A DNA stretch of 64,000 nucleotides, taken from contig CM060734.1 of NCBI GenBank assembly GCA_030704615.1, positions 38,644,042-38,708,041 on the forward strand, given 5' to 3'. This DNA comes from Takakia lepidozioides (Eukaryota > Streptophyta > Takakiopsida > Takakiales > Takakiaceae). Under the pieces are notes generated by a model. That model was not told where the DNA came from, searched no databases, and worked only from the letters and a program-made list of their open reading frames with translations. The position numbers and the translations under genes were made by a program. Positions 34,311 through 46,573 of this stretch are shown in pieces (position 1 is the first letter of the stretch; the number at the start of each line of letters is the position of its first letter).

Positions 34311-35764
34311 AGACGAGAATCTTGCTTATTAGGGCGAGTTTCAGTTGGGGATAAACGGATAAACCATAAGGATGGCTACCTTTTTTGGGTCGCCTTGAAA
34401 TCTGTACGAGTAGAGACTTGGAATCCGCCAAAAGTGTTTGATGTGACGACGAGGCCACACAAAATTCGAGACTACGTTATTAGAAGGGCTTGTCTGCCCG
34501 CGTAGGATGGGACGTGGCAGGCGGGCAGGTTGGAGGCCAGGCATCCCGGCACTATCCAATCTGTGTCTGGGACATAGTAGTGCAAGTTCAGCAGCTCATC
34601 ATGTTTTAGGCGTTGTAGCTTGAATGCTTCTTGTCAGGAGGAGAAACAAGTAAGAACGATATTGAGGATAGGCACAGACAGACATTTGTACACCCATATA
34701 AGCTCATATCCGAAGATCTGCAACTGGGTCGAGGGAGGAAGGAAGACCCGCAAGTTCGAAGTATCTCACCTCGTAACTTCGATTTTGAGGATATTCGAAT
34801 GCTATCAGGTTCCGAAACATCTTACACATCCAGTTTTGAGGAGACACATTGACGTTCTCGCTTCCAGTTTAGACCCAAACAAAAAAAGATCTTAGCATAT
34901 TCATAGCAGCTTGTAAGATTGAGTCGCAAGTACTTGGATACTGCGCCAACTCCCCCCTCTCTGGATCCTACAACTGCAAAACTGGCACACGGTCATGCCA
35001 TTAATGAAATAAAACGATGGAGGGACATTTGACGGTCTGAATTTGTACACTATGGATCAGTAGATACCCCACAACTCCCATGCTTAATCCATAAGTGAAA
35101 GCCATGATAAGGCAATCTCTCACTTTCAGAGAAATTGAAACTCCAACCAACTTAATGGTTCTGCCCCATGCAGCACAAGTGACCTGCAAACAAGTACAGC
35201 CAAATGAATGCCTTGCGCAAAATGAGAGATTTGTGCACAGCTAGCTAGTTACGGAGATATGACGCTTGAGGGTCCAACAGGAGCCCTATTTGTGTCGCCT
35301 TGAGAGCTAAACCAACTAGTATCTATTCTTTATCTAATGATATCCAGGTGACGCCTGGACTAAGACTTAGCATGAGTACTATCCCAGGATTTTCTCCCTA
35401 GACACTTGACATGCAAGCTTTGATTGATGTACAAGTTGGTACGAAGATCCCCGCTCAGCCCGCGTGGTGCATGATGTGAACAGCCTTGTCTTTGGATGAG
35501 AATGATGTTTGTGCAGGGACCAGTGGGGATTGAGGAGAACCACATAGGAACCCAACTGAGGGATCCAACCGGGAACATTGACAGTGAGGACTCCAGCTCT
35601 GACCATTCTGGACGTGACTCAGATGAAGATGATTGATGCTACATCTGAATCCATGACACAATAATGTACCATGGACTTGTCGCTTGGTCTCTTCTCAATT
35701 TGATGCTTGAGGTAAGTACTGAGTACATTTAGATGTTACTTCCAATTTTGCGGTTGGGTGTAAT
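34311..35764. other. No recognised gene
   Basis: Several frames of 60-90 codons exist on both strands, none with family resemblance. Confidence 0.4.
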
Positions 35765-36397
35765 GTGTTGGGACTGTTATCAGGATATTAACAGTAGGAT
35801 ATCAACTCGGATATCAACCTATCTGGACCCCGTCATTTTTTAGGATCCGGGTTAGATGCATAACCTGCGGCGGTGTTTTTTTGTACATATTTCCAAAATC
35901 GCTGGCGGGGCCACCTGTGAATTCTACGCAGTGCCCATGTGGCGAGAATATCGAGGTGGCAGAGTTAGAAAATTGGCTATATTCCAGGTGTCACGTTTTA
36001 ACTGGTCCACTAATCCCCTGAAATTTATCTGCTGCTGCTTTTTGGCGAAAAAATCGGATTTTACCCCCCATAATTCCTTTGTACAAGTAGCTGACGTAGT
36101 TTCGTAGATTCCAGGTCGAAATTTGGCGATTTTTTGCCAGAAAGAAAAACACTGACGTACGGACTTACTTGAAAATATGAAAAAAAAAGTTCTACAAGAG
36201 GGGTAATACCCAACAGATATCCGGCCAATACCCATCAATACATGGCAGATCTCAGCCCTAAACTTAATAACCGGATGCATACCCGGATCCGCTGTTTTTA
36301 TGTTGGTAATACCCGGAATCGGCAGATATCTAAAACCAAAAGTGTAATACCCAAAAAACGGCAGATATTCAAAGTTATTATTATCCCAACACTGGTA
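35765..36397. mobile_element. Degenerate hAT-type element of the same family
   Basis: The right end reads TCCCAACACTG at about 36387-36397. The left end at about 35765 reads GTGTTGGGA. Only GTAAT is shared by the flanks, so the 8-bp duplication has decayed or the left boundary is slightly off. The interior repeats GATATC, ATACCC and CCGG motifs like the elements at 12340-14014. Confidence 0.55.
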
Positions 36398-37043
36398 ATC
36401 TCCTTTTATTGTGCCCCAGTATTGGAAACTGGCATAGCATGTGCACCATGATAGGGTGTAACTCCCCAGAACACGACACCGACCCTCAAACTTCAGACTT
36501 TCAGACAACACAAAGCTCAACTCTCCGTGACCGAGCAAGTGAGATGATCTCATTGTGGCTTACACTTCTGTTCTCCAAACTTGATACACAGTTGTTCGAG
36601 AGCCTCTGTTACCTGACCTAGAAAGGACTTGAGGCTATGGAAGCACACTGGTTACAGAAATTACGACTACCTGTATAGTAATTGCTGCTTCATGTGGCAA
36701 GAGTGATGAAGTGGTTATCTTTTTCACAAAGCCCCTACAATTAGTAGGGCATAAAATGTGTATAAAGTTGAACTCATCTTACACTTGTACAATGCCAGCC
36801 TGTTGGCTTAACTTTTTGAACAATAGAGGCATCCACCTAATGGCCTTAGCATCTGGTCACAATGCCATCCTTTGCTAAAGCCCATGCCCCTGTGATGCAG
36901 TAACTCGTTGTATCACACAACTTGCCATATGTCTCCTGGCACCAAAGCAAAGCGATCCCTTGATGATTTTTAGTGTAGAAATGTTCCGGATCAGAGGTGA
37001 AGGGAAATTTAATGGCAAGAGAGAGATAGACAGACAATAGTGG
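36398..37043. other. 3' flank of the J-domain gene, no gene recognised
   Basis: Contains the presumed 3' UTR of the minus-strand gene ending at 37044. Nothing else is supported. Confidence 0.45.
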
Positions 37044-40000
37044 TTAGAATCGGTCATCATCAAGCTCAAAGCCCTCAGCAGCTAACAGTTGCTGAACTAA
37101 TTTCTTCTTTGCCTCGTCGTCTGCTTTTTTCCTCAACAAATCTCTTTTTTTCAATACAAGAGTGTGACGTTTGATGGTCGTTTCAAAGTTCTCTACAGAT
37201 GCTGCCTTCTCACGGGCCAGAATCCGACGTTCCTCTTCTGGGTCCACCTGCGTGCACCTCTCCAAATCCTTAGGTCATGAACAAGAATTTATTGCTAGTT
37301 TCTCTATCTCTCCTTCCCTTCCTACTCCTGTATCTCTATATAAACCCATGTTTATGGTTAGAGGCCACAGTAACCACTGCTTTCTATGTGCACCTCCCTC
37401 TCTCCCTCTCCGACACTCTCAGCAAGGGGAAATCTCGAGGCTGAGCCTGGAGCCCTGGCCCTGTTGGGGTCTAAGTTCTGGGCTGCTCACACACAGAAGA
37501 TTGATGCTTGTGTGAAGGGTTTCTGGAGGATATCTGGAAAGCCCGAACTAATTGTTCGTTTCAAGGTAAGTCCCACTACTAGAGTGAGCCCCTCACAAAG
37601 GTAGTGTCTACTCCCTCTGTTTCCGTCCAAACTGGCCGCAGGGTTTACAGCCACAGGCTACGGCAAACAAAGTCTCATGAGTACATTCTCTGCAAGGGGA
37701 ATCCACCAAGTTCCAACTCTCCAGTCACAAACCCTACTGAACCCTAAAACAAACTCCTCCTATACCCAGCAATGCTTGGCCGCCCCAAAGTCTCATTGTC
37801 TCTGACAATGAGGCTACCCCAAGGAAAATATTACGAAAGAACGCAGGTAGGTTTTAAGTTTGCCTGCAGAAAACAATGTTTGTGTAACTTCGCATGTCAC
37901 CTTACACTAACATCAATTGTTGTTAGATTGTGCCATTGTCAAAAGCTTGATCAGCTTGATAAGTTAAAATTCACCCTACCTGACTCCGTGATTGCAGAAA
38001 AGAGAGAGAATGCACTCATGCCATCCCCTGCACAAATTGGCTTGCCATAGCCTTATGGTCATCCCTCCCAGAGCCGTTTATGGAGTTTGCACCCACCAGG
38101 GTTTAGCTTATCCTTGCAGCTTGGCTGCAATAGTAAACTTATTTTCCCACATACTGCCTTTAAGGCCCTCACAGAGGCACTTGCAAACTCAACAGCCCAG
38201 TTGCAGAGTTATTGATTTTTGTTTCTTAGTCCTGCGTTTACCACACAAATGACATGCATGGGGAAGGCATCTGCCTGTCACTCTGGGTTGTGTGAAGAGC
38301 AAGAAAAGAGAGAGAGAACAGGGGAGAGGAGGGGTACGCCTCAGGAACCCTGCAGGGTTGCGAGGTTCAAAGACACCTGTACAGTTTGCTTCTTAAGTAC
38401 AGAAGACAAAGCAGATAAGGTTACCTTATGTCGGGAAAGACGGCGTGCTTTAAGATTCATGTCACGCTGCTGCTGCTCAGCCCAAACAGTAACTGCCATG
38501 TCACCACGCTGCTCAAAGGCCTTTTTCTTCTTAATGACCCATTCCATCCATGCTTTTGATGCCTGCCATGAACCAACAAATAGTTTTAGCAAGCGCCTAC
38601 ATAAAAGTGCAGATCTCACAGGAAGTGAATTGGAGAGAAGGCCATAATGTAATGTAATAAGAACAAATTGATGGCCATCCTCATTTTAACCCTCTTGTCA
38701 GCTACCTGCAGGGAGTAACATAGGTGAGAGGTGTGGCACTATCTGAGGGCATTAGGATGGTGTATGAACACAAATATCCTCCCAATTTGGCCTCATTCCA
38801 CATTCGGGTCGGAAATTTTGGTCCAGGATATAGTGTGGCTGCTACAAAAAACAAGATTAGGGGACCCATGTAGAACAGGATTATGCTTGCACCTTTAAAG
38901 GGTTGCTACGGTGGTCAGAATCATATTGGCGGCGCAAATCATGATCCATGAGCAGCTCATATGCAGCCTGGATCCGAATGAAGCGAGACTCTGCTGTCTC
39001 TCCCTCATTTAGCTCTCCACGAGTGTTGTCATACACTGTACACAATACCCCCTACTCTCAATTTAGTTTTGATCACATGACAGATACCTTCAGGTTGCAT
39101 GTTCAACCAGCTGCCAATTGAAAACGTGCATATTTAAGAGCATCAGGCATTTTGTGCCCATCCACTAGCTATTTATCCGTGGCTCACACAACCATATGGT
39201 ACCTAAACATGGGCACCTGTTCGATTTTTGCAGTATTGAACTTCCTTGCCAATTCCCGCACTAGAAGTCCCAGCCACAACAAATTCCAGATGTTCCACAT
39301 GAGTATAGTGTACTTAAATGAGCTAAAAAAGGTGTTTAATGCCTTAGCTTAGGCTGTTACCTTGATATACTTGTTGAATGTTGGCAGTGACGACGATTTC
39401 CTTGATTCTGCTTTATGCCATGGCAGACAGAAGCGAAACAGAAATACACGCCTTACAACCAGACAATACATACAGAAAACAGTAATAGGGATGGTAGCAA
39501 CCATCAGGATGGAACTGCTTGGCCATTTGTCGATATGCCACCTTGATTCCTTCTTCATCTGCATCCCTTTCAACACCTGCATACCCACATGATGGGACTT
39601 CCATATTCAAAGATGAGGAAAAAGGAGGCCATCAAAGGACAACAGAGAGAGCTCAAAGTGAGAGAGAACGTACTGATGAGACGTCGTTTGCCATAGCCTT
39701 GTGGCCATAGACCCCACGCCCAGTTTGGGCGGAAAGAGAGGGAGAGAGAGAGACAGATCAGAAGGCAACTTTAGACCGGTGAACTGGCATGATAAGCTGG
39801 AGGAAGGAGCAAGATGTTCAACATTTCCTGCAGAGGTGGGATTTTAGGGTGCAAATAAGATTCTGAATGAGAAAAACTTCTTGAAGTCTGCTCTGAGTCA
39901 AAGAGTTTAGTGTAAGGCTGATTGAAATCAAGACCACTATTGGGACACTCAATCAAGTGACCGAGGGTATGGTTCATACCACATGCTAATCAACTGCAAT

Positions 40001-40788
40001 CTGAGGCAGCCATTCAAAACTTAGACTCAGAGATTTGCAGGAAAGAATTGCAATAACAGCAAGAGACAAATTGGCAATTCTGAAAGCTGCAATTGTTGCC
40101 TGTCATCATCACTTCACAAACCATGTCCAGGACCAGCATTCACAACCCAAGGTCTTTGCCCTGCTAACAGACAAAAGGTGGGGTTTCACAAAAGTTGCAG
40201 TGATGCCAAACCACTAGACAATTGTGGGGAAAGGGAGCAGCTGAACTTATACAAAACTGGCAGGTACATAGTTCCCCAGTTCTATGTTTCTGGTCGGCAT
40301 AAGATGAGCAAACACCGCATACAATTTCAAAGAGAAAATATTCCAAGTTTACTTTCTTCAACCCAAAACTGAATGTGTGTTAGATCTGCTCTCTCTGCTA
40401 TGTGGAAAAACCAACAGAATTGATGCCCCAAAATTACACCAAAGACAAACCCTTCAACGGATCTCATCCCTTCTCTCTTCCCGTTTTACTCACCAAGGGT
40501 TTCGTAAGGCGATTGCTCTTCATCCCACGCCGTAGTCCTACTTGACCACATACGAAAAGGTCGTCGTTGATGTACCTCCTCTCCTGACCACTTCCATTGT
40601 CTTCCACTTGAATACGGACTAGGATTACGGCAGAATTCGGCCAAGAAACTCAAGCCGCGAGATGGCTTACAGTCTAATTTGATGTGACACAGACCATATC
40701 CGTACCTCGCGATTAAACGAGGGCATACTGAAGGGAAGGGAATTGCAGACAGGGGAGACGAATTCGAGAGCACACGCAAGCCTGCCAT
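37044..40788 (-). CDS. Plastid-type J-domain (DnaJ-like) protein
   Basis: A J-domain co-chaperone that should stimulate an Hsp70 ATPase, probably in the plastid. Five exons join in frame (284 residues): 40494-40788, 39502-39576, 38893-39035, 38425-38562 and 37044-37247, all with GT-AG borders. Exon 1 starts at ATG 40788 (MAGLRVLSNSSPL); its first 80 residues are rich in Ser, Arg and Pro like a transit peptide. The J domain follows: SPYETLGVERDADEEG, then AYRQMAKQFHPDVYDNTRGE with the essential HPD, then AAYELLMDHDLRRQYD. The rest is a charged helical tail (KAWMEWVIKKKKAFEQRGDM, KRHTLVLKKRDLLRKKADDE, QLLAAEGFELDDDRF). There is no Gly/Phe region or zinc-finger domain, so it is a type C J protein. 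Intron 4 carries an antisense-oriented repeat (37300-37700). Confidence 0.9.
37300..37700 (+). repeat. Exon-like repeat, copy 1 (in an intron of the J-protein gene)
   Basis: About 400 bases are similar to 52840-53205. Both copies contain an open stretch ending at a splice-donor-like site: NLEAEPGALALLGSKFWAAH with CVKGFWRISGKPELIVRFK here, then AAG|GTAAGT. Similarity continues into the following 'intron', so genomic DNA was duplicated. The product is unknown. Confidence 0.6.
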
Positions 40789-41773
40789 AGCCTGAATACG
40801 GCCCCCGCTTTGCCTCCCTTCCCACGATGATCTTATCCTCACTCCAGTTTTGGAGTTAAGCAAACCCAACTCGCAATTTCAAAACACCACCGTGCGATGG
40901 GCAACCTTGACGAATCTTTGCCGTTGGTATCGACTCTATACTCCACGAAACTGTCTTTATAGAAAATGATGGACGGGTCACAGCCAAGGTACAGATATTG
41001 CATTTGATGTTGCTGTGAACCCTATATTGGGACGCACAAACCCCAAATCCTTGATGCTGCCGCTTCATCTCTACCAGCTCTTGGAACTCATATTCGTCTC
41101 CTCTAGTCTTACAATTCGGTGTGTATATTAGGGTTTACGGAAACCAAGGTGGTTGGTCACATGCGTGTGTCAAACGTTCACGTTGGTATGCAGATCATTC
41201 TCCTCCTAAACATTCAGTGATTTGGGTACAACTACCCAACCAAATCGTTGTAAGGATCCCGGGAAAATAATGCTCATTTGGGAGGGAGTGGAGATATAGT
41301 ATCCGAATTGAACATCTTATTGTGCTTCAGATTGCAGTCTTATGTTGCAGGTGTAATAAGATTGGCAAACAGTCCATTGGAGCTTCTCTGAATATTTCAA
41401 TTCTTAGCTAAATCGGCGAGGTTGAACACACCAACTTCAAGTAAACACCAGTGGCAGAAACAAAGTGGTTTATGTACTGGAACATGTGCTAGGGAATACA
41501 GTAAACATTTGACTCATTTCTGGAAATCTTTTCATGAGCCTCGATGCGTGCAAGAAATGGATCCTAGTTTCAGCAGGCAAAGACATCAAATTTGCCAGAG
41601 CCAGCTAATTGCGAAGTGGGGTGTCCCAATGCTCAATGCAACCCATCTACAAGTGGCTACCTTAAACATAAGATGTTACACAGCACTTCAGCAGAAACAA
41701 CTAAGTAACATTTCGGCCCCCATAGTGCTCCCCTTCCTTTGGCCACCTACTCGTCATCAGGAGACTGCACTGC
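40789..41773. other. Upstream region of the J-protein gene and 3' flank of MPDU1
   Basis: Carries the presumed 5' UTR and promoter of the J-protein gene and the MPDU1 3' UTR, both minus strand. A plus-strand open frame at 41422-41790 overlaps the MPDU1 end and shows no family features. Confidence 0.45.
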
Positions 41774-44265
41774 TTACTCTGTTTTCTTGACCTTTTCTGC
41801 CCGTGGAGCATAGGCTGCGATTTGGGCACAAACTATCCCGTTGGTGCAGAGTCCGAGGAGACTTCCAACAAGCACTTTTTCCTCCATCAAGGACACAAAT
41901 GTAATCTCCAAGATACCAAGATATGGACTTCAGATCATGAGACTGCACGAATGAAATGAAATTCTTGTCCTACTCTCCTTTATCTTCTTTCTTTTTAAAG
42001 CACCATCTCATTTCATTTCTCTCAATTTCTGTATGGCACATTTCTGGCTTGAATTTTGGATCGCCCATGTTAGGTCTAACTTATGTCATGTGACCTACAT
42101 GGCAGGTTTGTTGTAGTGACTTATTGGCTACTCCACAACCACATTGGTGCAACCAATGCTTCTTCCACCCAGGGGACTGTGATTTCAAGATTTTGAGCCA
42201 AGTCCATGTTGCACCCGCAATGAAGTTCCTGCACTTCCTTTCTGGTGCCACAGCCTGGTTTGTTGGAGGTTGGAATCCACTACAGCAACATTTCCAATCA
42301 GTTATTGAAAGAGTAGAAGTGGCCAGTAGCTGCTACCAGATTCTTTCTTACAGCATACCAAAAAGAACAAATGCAGCCGATAGCACAGGAGTTTTATGAG
42401 GAACTGTAAGGATACTGCTGACAGGGGCTTGTTCTTGAATGCTTGTAAAGGTTCGCACTGCATCAACAAATATATTCTCAGAAATTAGAAAATCACAACC
42501 ATGTGATAGTCAAAGCTCAAAGAAACTTGGGACGAGAGAAAGAGAAAGGCACGCACCAACACAGCCACCAAAGGCCATGAAGCTTGTCAGAAAACTCAAT
42601 TGCCCTGTACTCTTATTCTGCACATTTTTCCAAATACCACCAAACAAATCAGCCATGTTTAGTGTTGATAGCTCTAACCGCTGAGCCACTAGAGAAGCAA
42701 ATCTCAATTTATAACGAAGAAGTTATTGTAGCTTTAAGTTTTGTAGGTTTTGTTATATTTAGTCAAAAAACCTTTAGTCTCGAAACCAATAGAAGCTTGT
42801 TATCATGGACCTTTAGGCTGTACTTCCAAGATATACAGAAAATTAATTCTTCATTCTTCCAGAGAGAGAAAGAGAGAGAATACACACCTGGAAGTTTTCA
42901 TTGATTTGTGGTAGTCTGGCAAAAAAGAATATGGCATGCTGACAAGCCTGGTGCCAAATCAAATGCCGTCACAAGGGGTCAGGTTTCCAGTTCTAAAAAT
43001 AATGCCCTTGTACTATTCAAGAGAAGGGGGAGCAACAATACGGCTTATTATGTGTATCCTTAGAAGATGACCGCTGGATTCATCATTACAAAACAATTTG
43101 AAAGAGAGGAGCAGAAGTACAATAACATCACTCAACAAGATAATCAGAAATGCGTAGGCACTCACATATAAGGTCTCAAAGAGTGTAGGATCCAATCGAC
43201 CCGCGAGTATGGTTGGTGCAATAGCACAATAGCTTCAGATTGGATTAAGGACAGTATTAAAAACAATAATAGACAATCTACCAATAAGTGTCAGTGAACC
43301 AATTACCAAAAGAGAGGGTGCGGGAGAGCGAGAGAGGCTTCATAAAGTAACATAAGCAATAGACTCATATCAGTTCAGTGAGGATACAGCGCAGACTTGA
43401 GCCAAACACCCTTGCCCAACTTTGGGGAGTAATAGTAGATCAGCGACAAACAAAATAATGCTGTAATAGTCAATCAGACAATTCAATTCAATGACCAAAA
43501 CCATTCACTTCCCTCAGCATTTGTGGGCTGCAATTATATGACTCTTCACTTGCTCACCACTTTTAGAGTTACGTTCCAACTGGAGGTTGAGTTATGCATC
43601 AACAAAGTACCAAATCCTTCTATTAAATTTCATCTATTGAGATTGAAAAACTCAGATACGAAAGTATCTTATCCTAGAGCAATGTTCAATGGCACTAACA
43701 GGTATATGTGCCGGGGTGAGGGGTCCGAGGGGAGTAGAAAGTGACGGAGGCAAGGAGAGAGATGAGCCATACATTGCAGAAGAATGAATACAATCTCTCC
43801 ATAGGCAGAGAATGGGAGGCGCTTGAACAGACAGTATGCCAGTGCAATCGTGAAACCCGCCACTTCCAGCTCAAATGATGGCACACTTAGCCCTCTAATA
43901 CTCTTATTTCTCATAATCAAGTAGATCTGCAAACGCTCGCACTCCCGCATCAGCTGAAGAAAACCCTAATTCGAAATTGAAACAACCTAGCCAAACCCAC
44001 CGGAAATGTGCAGTCGTTGCCTCCTCTAATCTTTGCATAATCATTGATCCTTCAAGCATCAAAGCGGAAACATGAACATGATTGTAAGCCAAGCGAGAGG
44101 GGAAGAGGCCACCTGAGGCACTTTGAGGAAGACAGAGCTAACAACAATGGCGTAGCCAAGAAACTTGGACAGCAATGGAAGAACACATTCGTTCTCGGGG
44201 ATCTGGTACTTCTCGATCGCATCAAAGACACAAGTGTAATTCATGCCTACCGATTCCAGCTTCAT
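41774..44265 (-). CDS. MPDU1: MPDU1 homologue (PQ-loop, mannose-P-dolichol utilisation)
   Basis: MPDU1 proteins are ER membrane proteins needed for use of dolichol-phosphate sugars in N-glycan and GPI synthesis. Six exons give about 229 residues, the usual length: 44113-44265, 43773-43926, 43388-43460, 43166-43232, 42561-42671 and 41774-41905. Exon 1 reads [19 protein letters not shown] to KVPQ, ending in the first PQ-loop. Exon 2 continues [19 protein letters not shown] and [13 protein letters not shown]. Exon 3 has [20 protein letters not shown], exon 4 [20 protein letters not shown], exon 5 [20 protein letters not shown], exon 6 [17 protein letters not shown]. Phases agree for exons 1-4; the exon 4/5 and 5/6 joins are my best guess. 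The second PQ-loop, usually RIPQIW, appears as LFGGIW, so the PQ pair is missing or the exon 5 acceptor is misplaced. Confidence 0.88.
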
Positions 44266-44424
44266 CTTTTATTCTTGAACACACTCTGCTACTTCTCTCA
44301 GCCTCCCGCACCGTATACTAATTTTCGCAACTTAACTCTAATCACCCTCACTCTTTCTTCCTTTATTCTTTCTTTCTTTCTCAGATCTTCAGTGCAGAAT
44401 CTGACCCAAGCCAGAACGGAATTG
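44266..44424. promoter_or_regulatory. Possible bidirectional promoter
   Basis: Only about 160 bases separate the MPDU1 start codon (44265, minus) from the ATG of a short plus-strand ORF (44425). The interval contains C/T-rich runs (CTTTCTTCC...TTTCTTTC), common near plant transcription starts. No TATA box was identified. Confidence 0.35.
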
Positions 44425-44673
44425 ATGGGGATGGAATCTGCAAACACGAAGAAATCTGATGCAAGTGAGGTTTTACAACGCTCTGGCAATCCGCGCAGCC
44501 CACAGCAGCGACCGCTCAGACACGTGGTACAATATTATTCGTTTTGGTTCCAGTTGGCGCTCATTTGCTCAATGTTCGCTTTGAGGGCGCTTCTGCATTC
44601 TGCACCACTCGGCAACTCTCTACCCACCTGCGCATCTTGTGCGGTTCCAATTGCAAATGACCCTAGCTTCTAA
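44425..44673 (+). CDS. Small ORF with one predicted membrane segment, unknown
   Basis: An 82-codon frame starting MGMESANTKKSDASEVLQRS. It has a hydrophilic N-terminus, one hydrophobic stretch (FWFQLALICSMFALRALL) and a Cys-containing tail (PTCASCAVPIANDPSF). It lies head-to-head with MPDU1, sharing its upstream region. I recognise no family. It could be a short membrane protein, the first exon of a larger plus-strand gene, or a chance frame. Confidence 0.3.
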   Translation: MGMESANTKKSDASEVLQRSGNPRSPQQRPLRHVVQYYSFWFQLALICSMFALRALLHSAPLGNSLPTCASCAVPIANDPSF

Positions 44674-45389
44674 AAACCCCTAAAAGACCACCATCTGCAA
44701 ATTCAACTGGAACAATCTGCTGAACATGCCTCCATCAAATGGTGAATAAGATCTTGTGCACACCAGGCACATAGGTGATAGTTGTTTCACTGACTATTCT
44801 TCTTGCTGCAGGATTTCACCATGGGGACAGAATTGTGCCCCTCTGGCTGCAAAGGGGAAAGGCAGAGGTCCCAATGCAAAAGTGGAAATGGGGGTGATTT
44901 GCTCAGCAAGGAGGCCAGTCACGTCAGATGCACGGGTGTCGTTAGTGGAGCAGGTGCGGAGGCTATCCTGCTCCTCACCAAATTGGGCAAGCTAATGATT
45001 GTTTCCTTTAGGGTTATAATTCTCTGCGTGCATGCATCGGAGTTCGCCGGTTACATGAATTGACCTTTGGTCTCGTTGTGAGGGAATTGAATCACGTGAA
45101 TCGATGACATGTCTGTTCTGCCATCTGTGTGTGTTGCTTTCCCTTTGACTCATCCTTTGAGCTTCCCTTAACGAAGTCTAAGGGTGGGGGACACTAATCT
45201 GGAGATTGGGTGAAATGCAACTCCAGCACTGTGTTTCATTTCTGAGGATCATATTTAGGCCCCACAGTTGTTTTGAACTCTGCTCTCACATTTCTGCCTT
45301 ATTTGAAAGGGATTTTCAGACCTCCATCTGGTTTAGAGAACAGTGGACTTACAGCAAGACTCAGTTGGTAAATTCGTTTGAAGGTGACT
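44674..45389. other. No recognised gene
   Basis: Overlapping plus-strand frames at 44756-45063 show no family motif. They could belong to a gene beginning at 44425, but no exon chain could be supported. Confidence 0.35.
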
Positions 45390-45850
45390 GATCCTTCATG
45401 GTTAATTCTCGAGCAGATGGATTTGCTGCAGCTCCTTACATGGGAGCATGCAGAGAGAACACCTGTAAATGTGCTACTGTTGGCTTCAGACCTTTCTGTC
45501 GCATTTGTCCAAATAGCTGTAGAGCCTCCCTGCCACAACCATCCTGGCCATATCCTGTTATGATCGCATTCCATATCCTCACATCTCCTGAAGCCATATC
45601 CTCAAACACTTGATGCACATCCTTCATGCTCTTACCCTTGGCATACATGTTGACAAGGGCAGTCTCCACAATGATATGGCAGCTTTGATGATTTCGGCAC
45701 GGACCTCTTTGCCCTTTTCCAGGGCTGCCAGGCTCACACATGAGAATCCATCGAGAACTTTGTGTTGAAGTGAAAACCATGAGGCCACTGGATGACCGCG
45801 TAGGCGTGTAGGGGTTAATGGTAGCCAAATCGCTTGAGCCACTCCCAACC
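45390..45850 (-). pseudogene. PPR pseudogene fragment
   Basis: The minus-strand translation contains VSLAALEKGKEVRAEIIKAA, IIVETALVNMYAK and IWNAIITGYGQDGCGREALQ with LFGQMRQKGLKP. These are PPR blocks very close in wording to the intact gene at 46574-49003. The blocks lie in two or three frames, and the following TFTGVLSACSH is shifted again. No domain beyond about two PPR motifs is left. Probably a broken duplicate of the neighbouring gene. Confidence 0.8.
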
Positions 45851-46573
45851 TTATGATTGCTTGACTAAGAGTTGGGATGATAGAAACGCCATCCTAACTT
45901 TTGGCTGCTACAACCTGCCACATCGACATTGAGTTTTCCATTGAAAGCTAGTATCCATGAGCAAATTAGTCCAATGAACACATTTTGGGTGCTCCTTATA
46001 AAAGTGCCCTAACATCTAAGCCAACTTATCCCCAAAAAAATGGAATTTCACAAACAAAATTACAATCCAAGGACAATATGATGCTAATGACTGTTCAACA
46101 AGGAAAAGTGCAACCCTGAGAGGACCCTCTAGGATGAACTTGGATTGGAGGAAAGAAGAAAGATGGCCCTATCGGTGGCTGTCGGCCTGTTACGAGCGAA
46201 AGAAAAACCTTGCCACAAAAGATCTGAGCGACAAGAAGCACCTCATCACATTGCCTTACCCACAGATAGGCATCAAGCTTTTGCCCAAAATTTAAAGGAA
46301 AATGAATCGATGGGTTGCTAGTTACTACTGTCACCATTTGATGGAATCAGCATATCATTTTATCTTGTGGTTATGGTCTGGTTTTGGGATACTGGATGTT
46401 CCCCTAGTCATTCCAGAGAAAATGACCATCTGTACTACTTGATCCTCTTCGTTGAATATATGGTTCACAGAAAACTCCGCAACATTCAATGTGAACTTCT
46501 GTTTACAAGACAGAAACGCTTTGCCCTCGGATTTGAAGCGTAAAGACTTGTCTTTCACACATGTTGCACATTT
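45851..46573. other. Spacer between the PPR relic and the intact PPR gene
   Basis: Contains the likely 3' UTR of the PPR gene. No further ORF is supported. Confidence 0.45.

Noticed and set aside
41422-41790. 122-codon plus-strand ORF
   Set aside because: Overlaps the MPDU1 last exon and 3' flank in antisense; no family features.
42670-42702. tRNA or SINE A box (GTGGCTCAGCGGTTAGAGC on minus strand)
   Set aside because: No B box follows at the right distance; the sequence abuts the MPDU1 exon 5 acceptor and is better explained as intron sequence, though an old SINE head cannot be excluded.
44044-44424. 5' part of a 209-codon plus-strand ORF
   Set aside because: It is antisense to the well-supported MPDU1 exon 1; only the part from ATG 44425 was kept as a possible small ORF.
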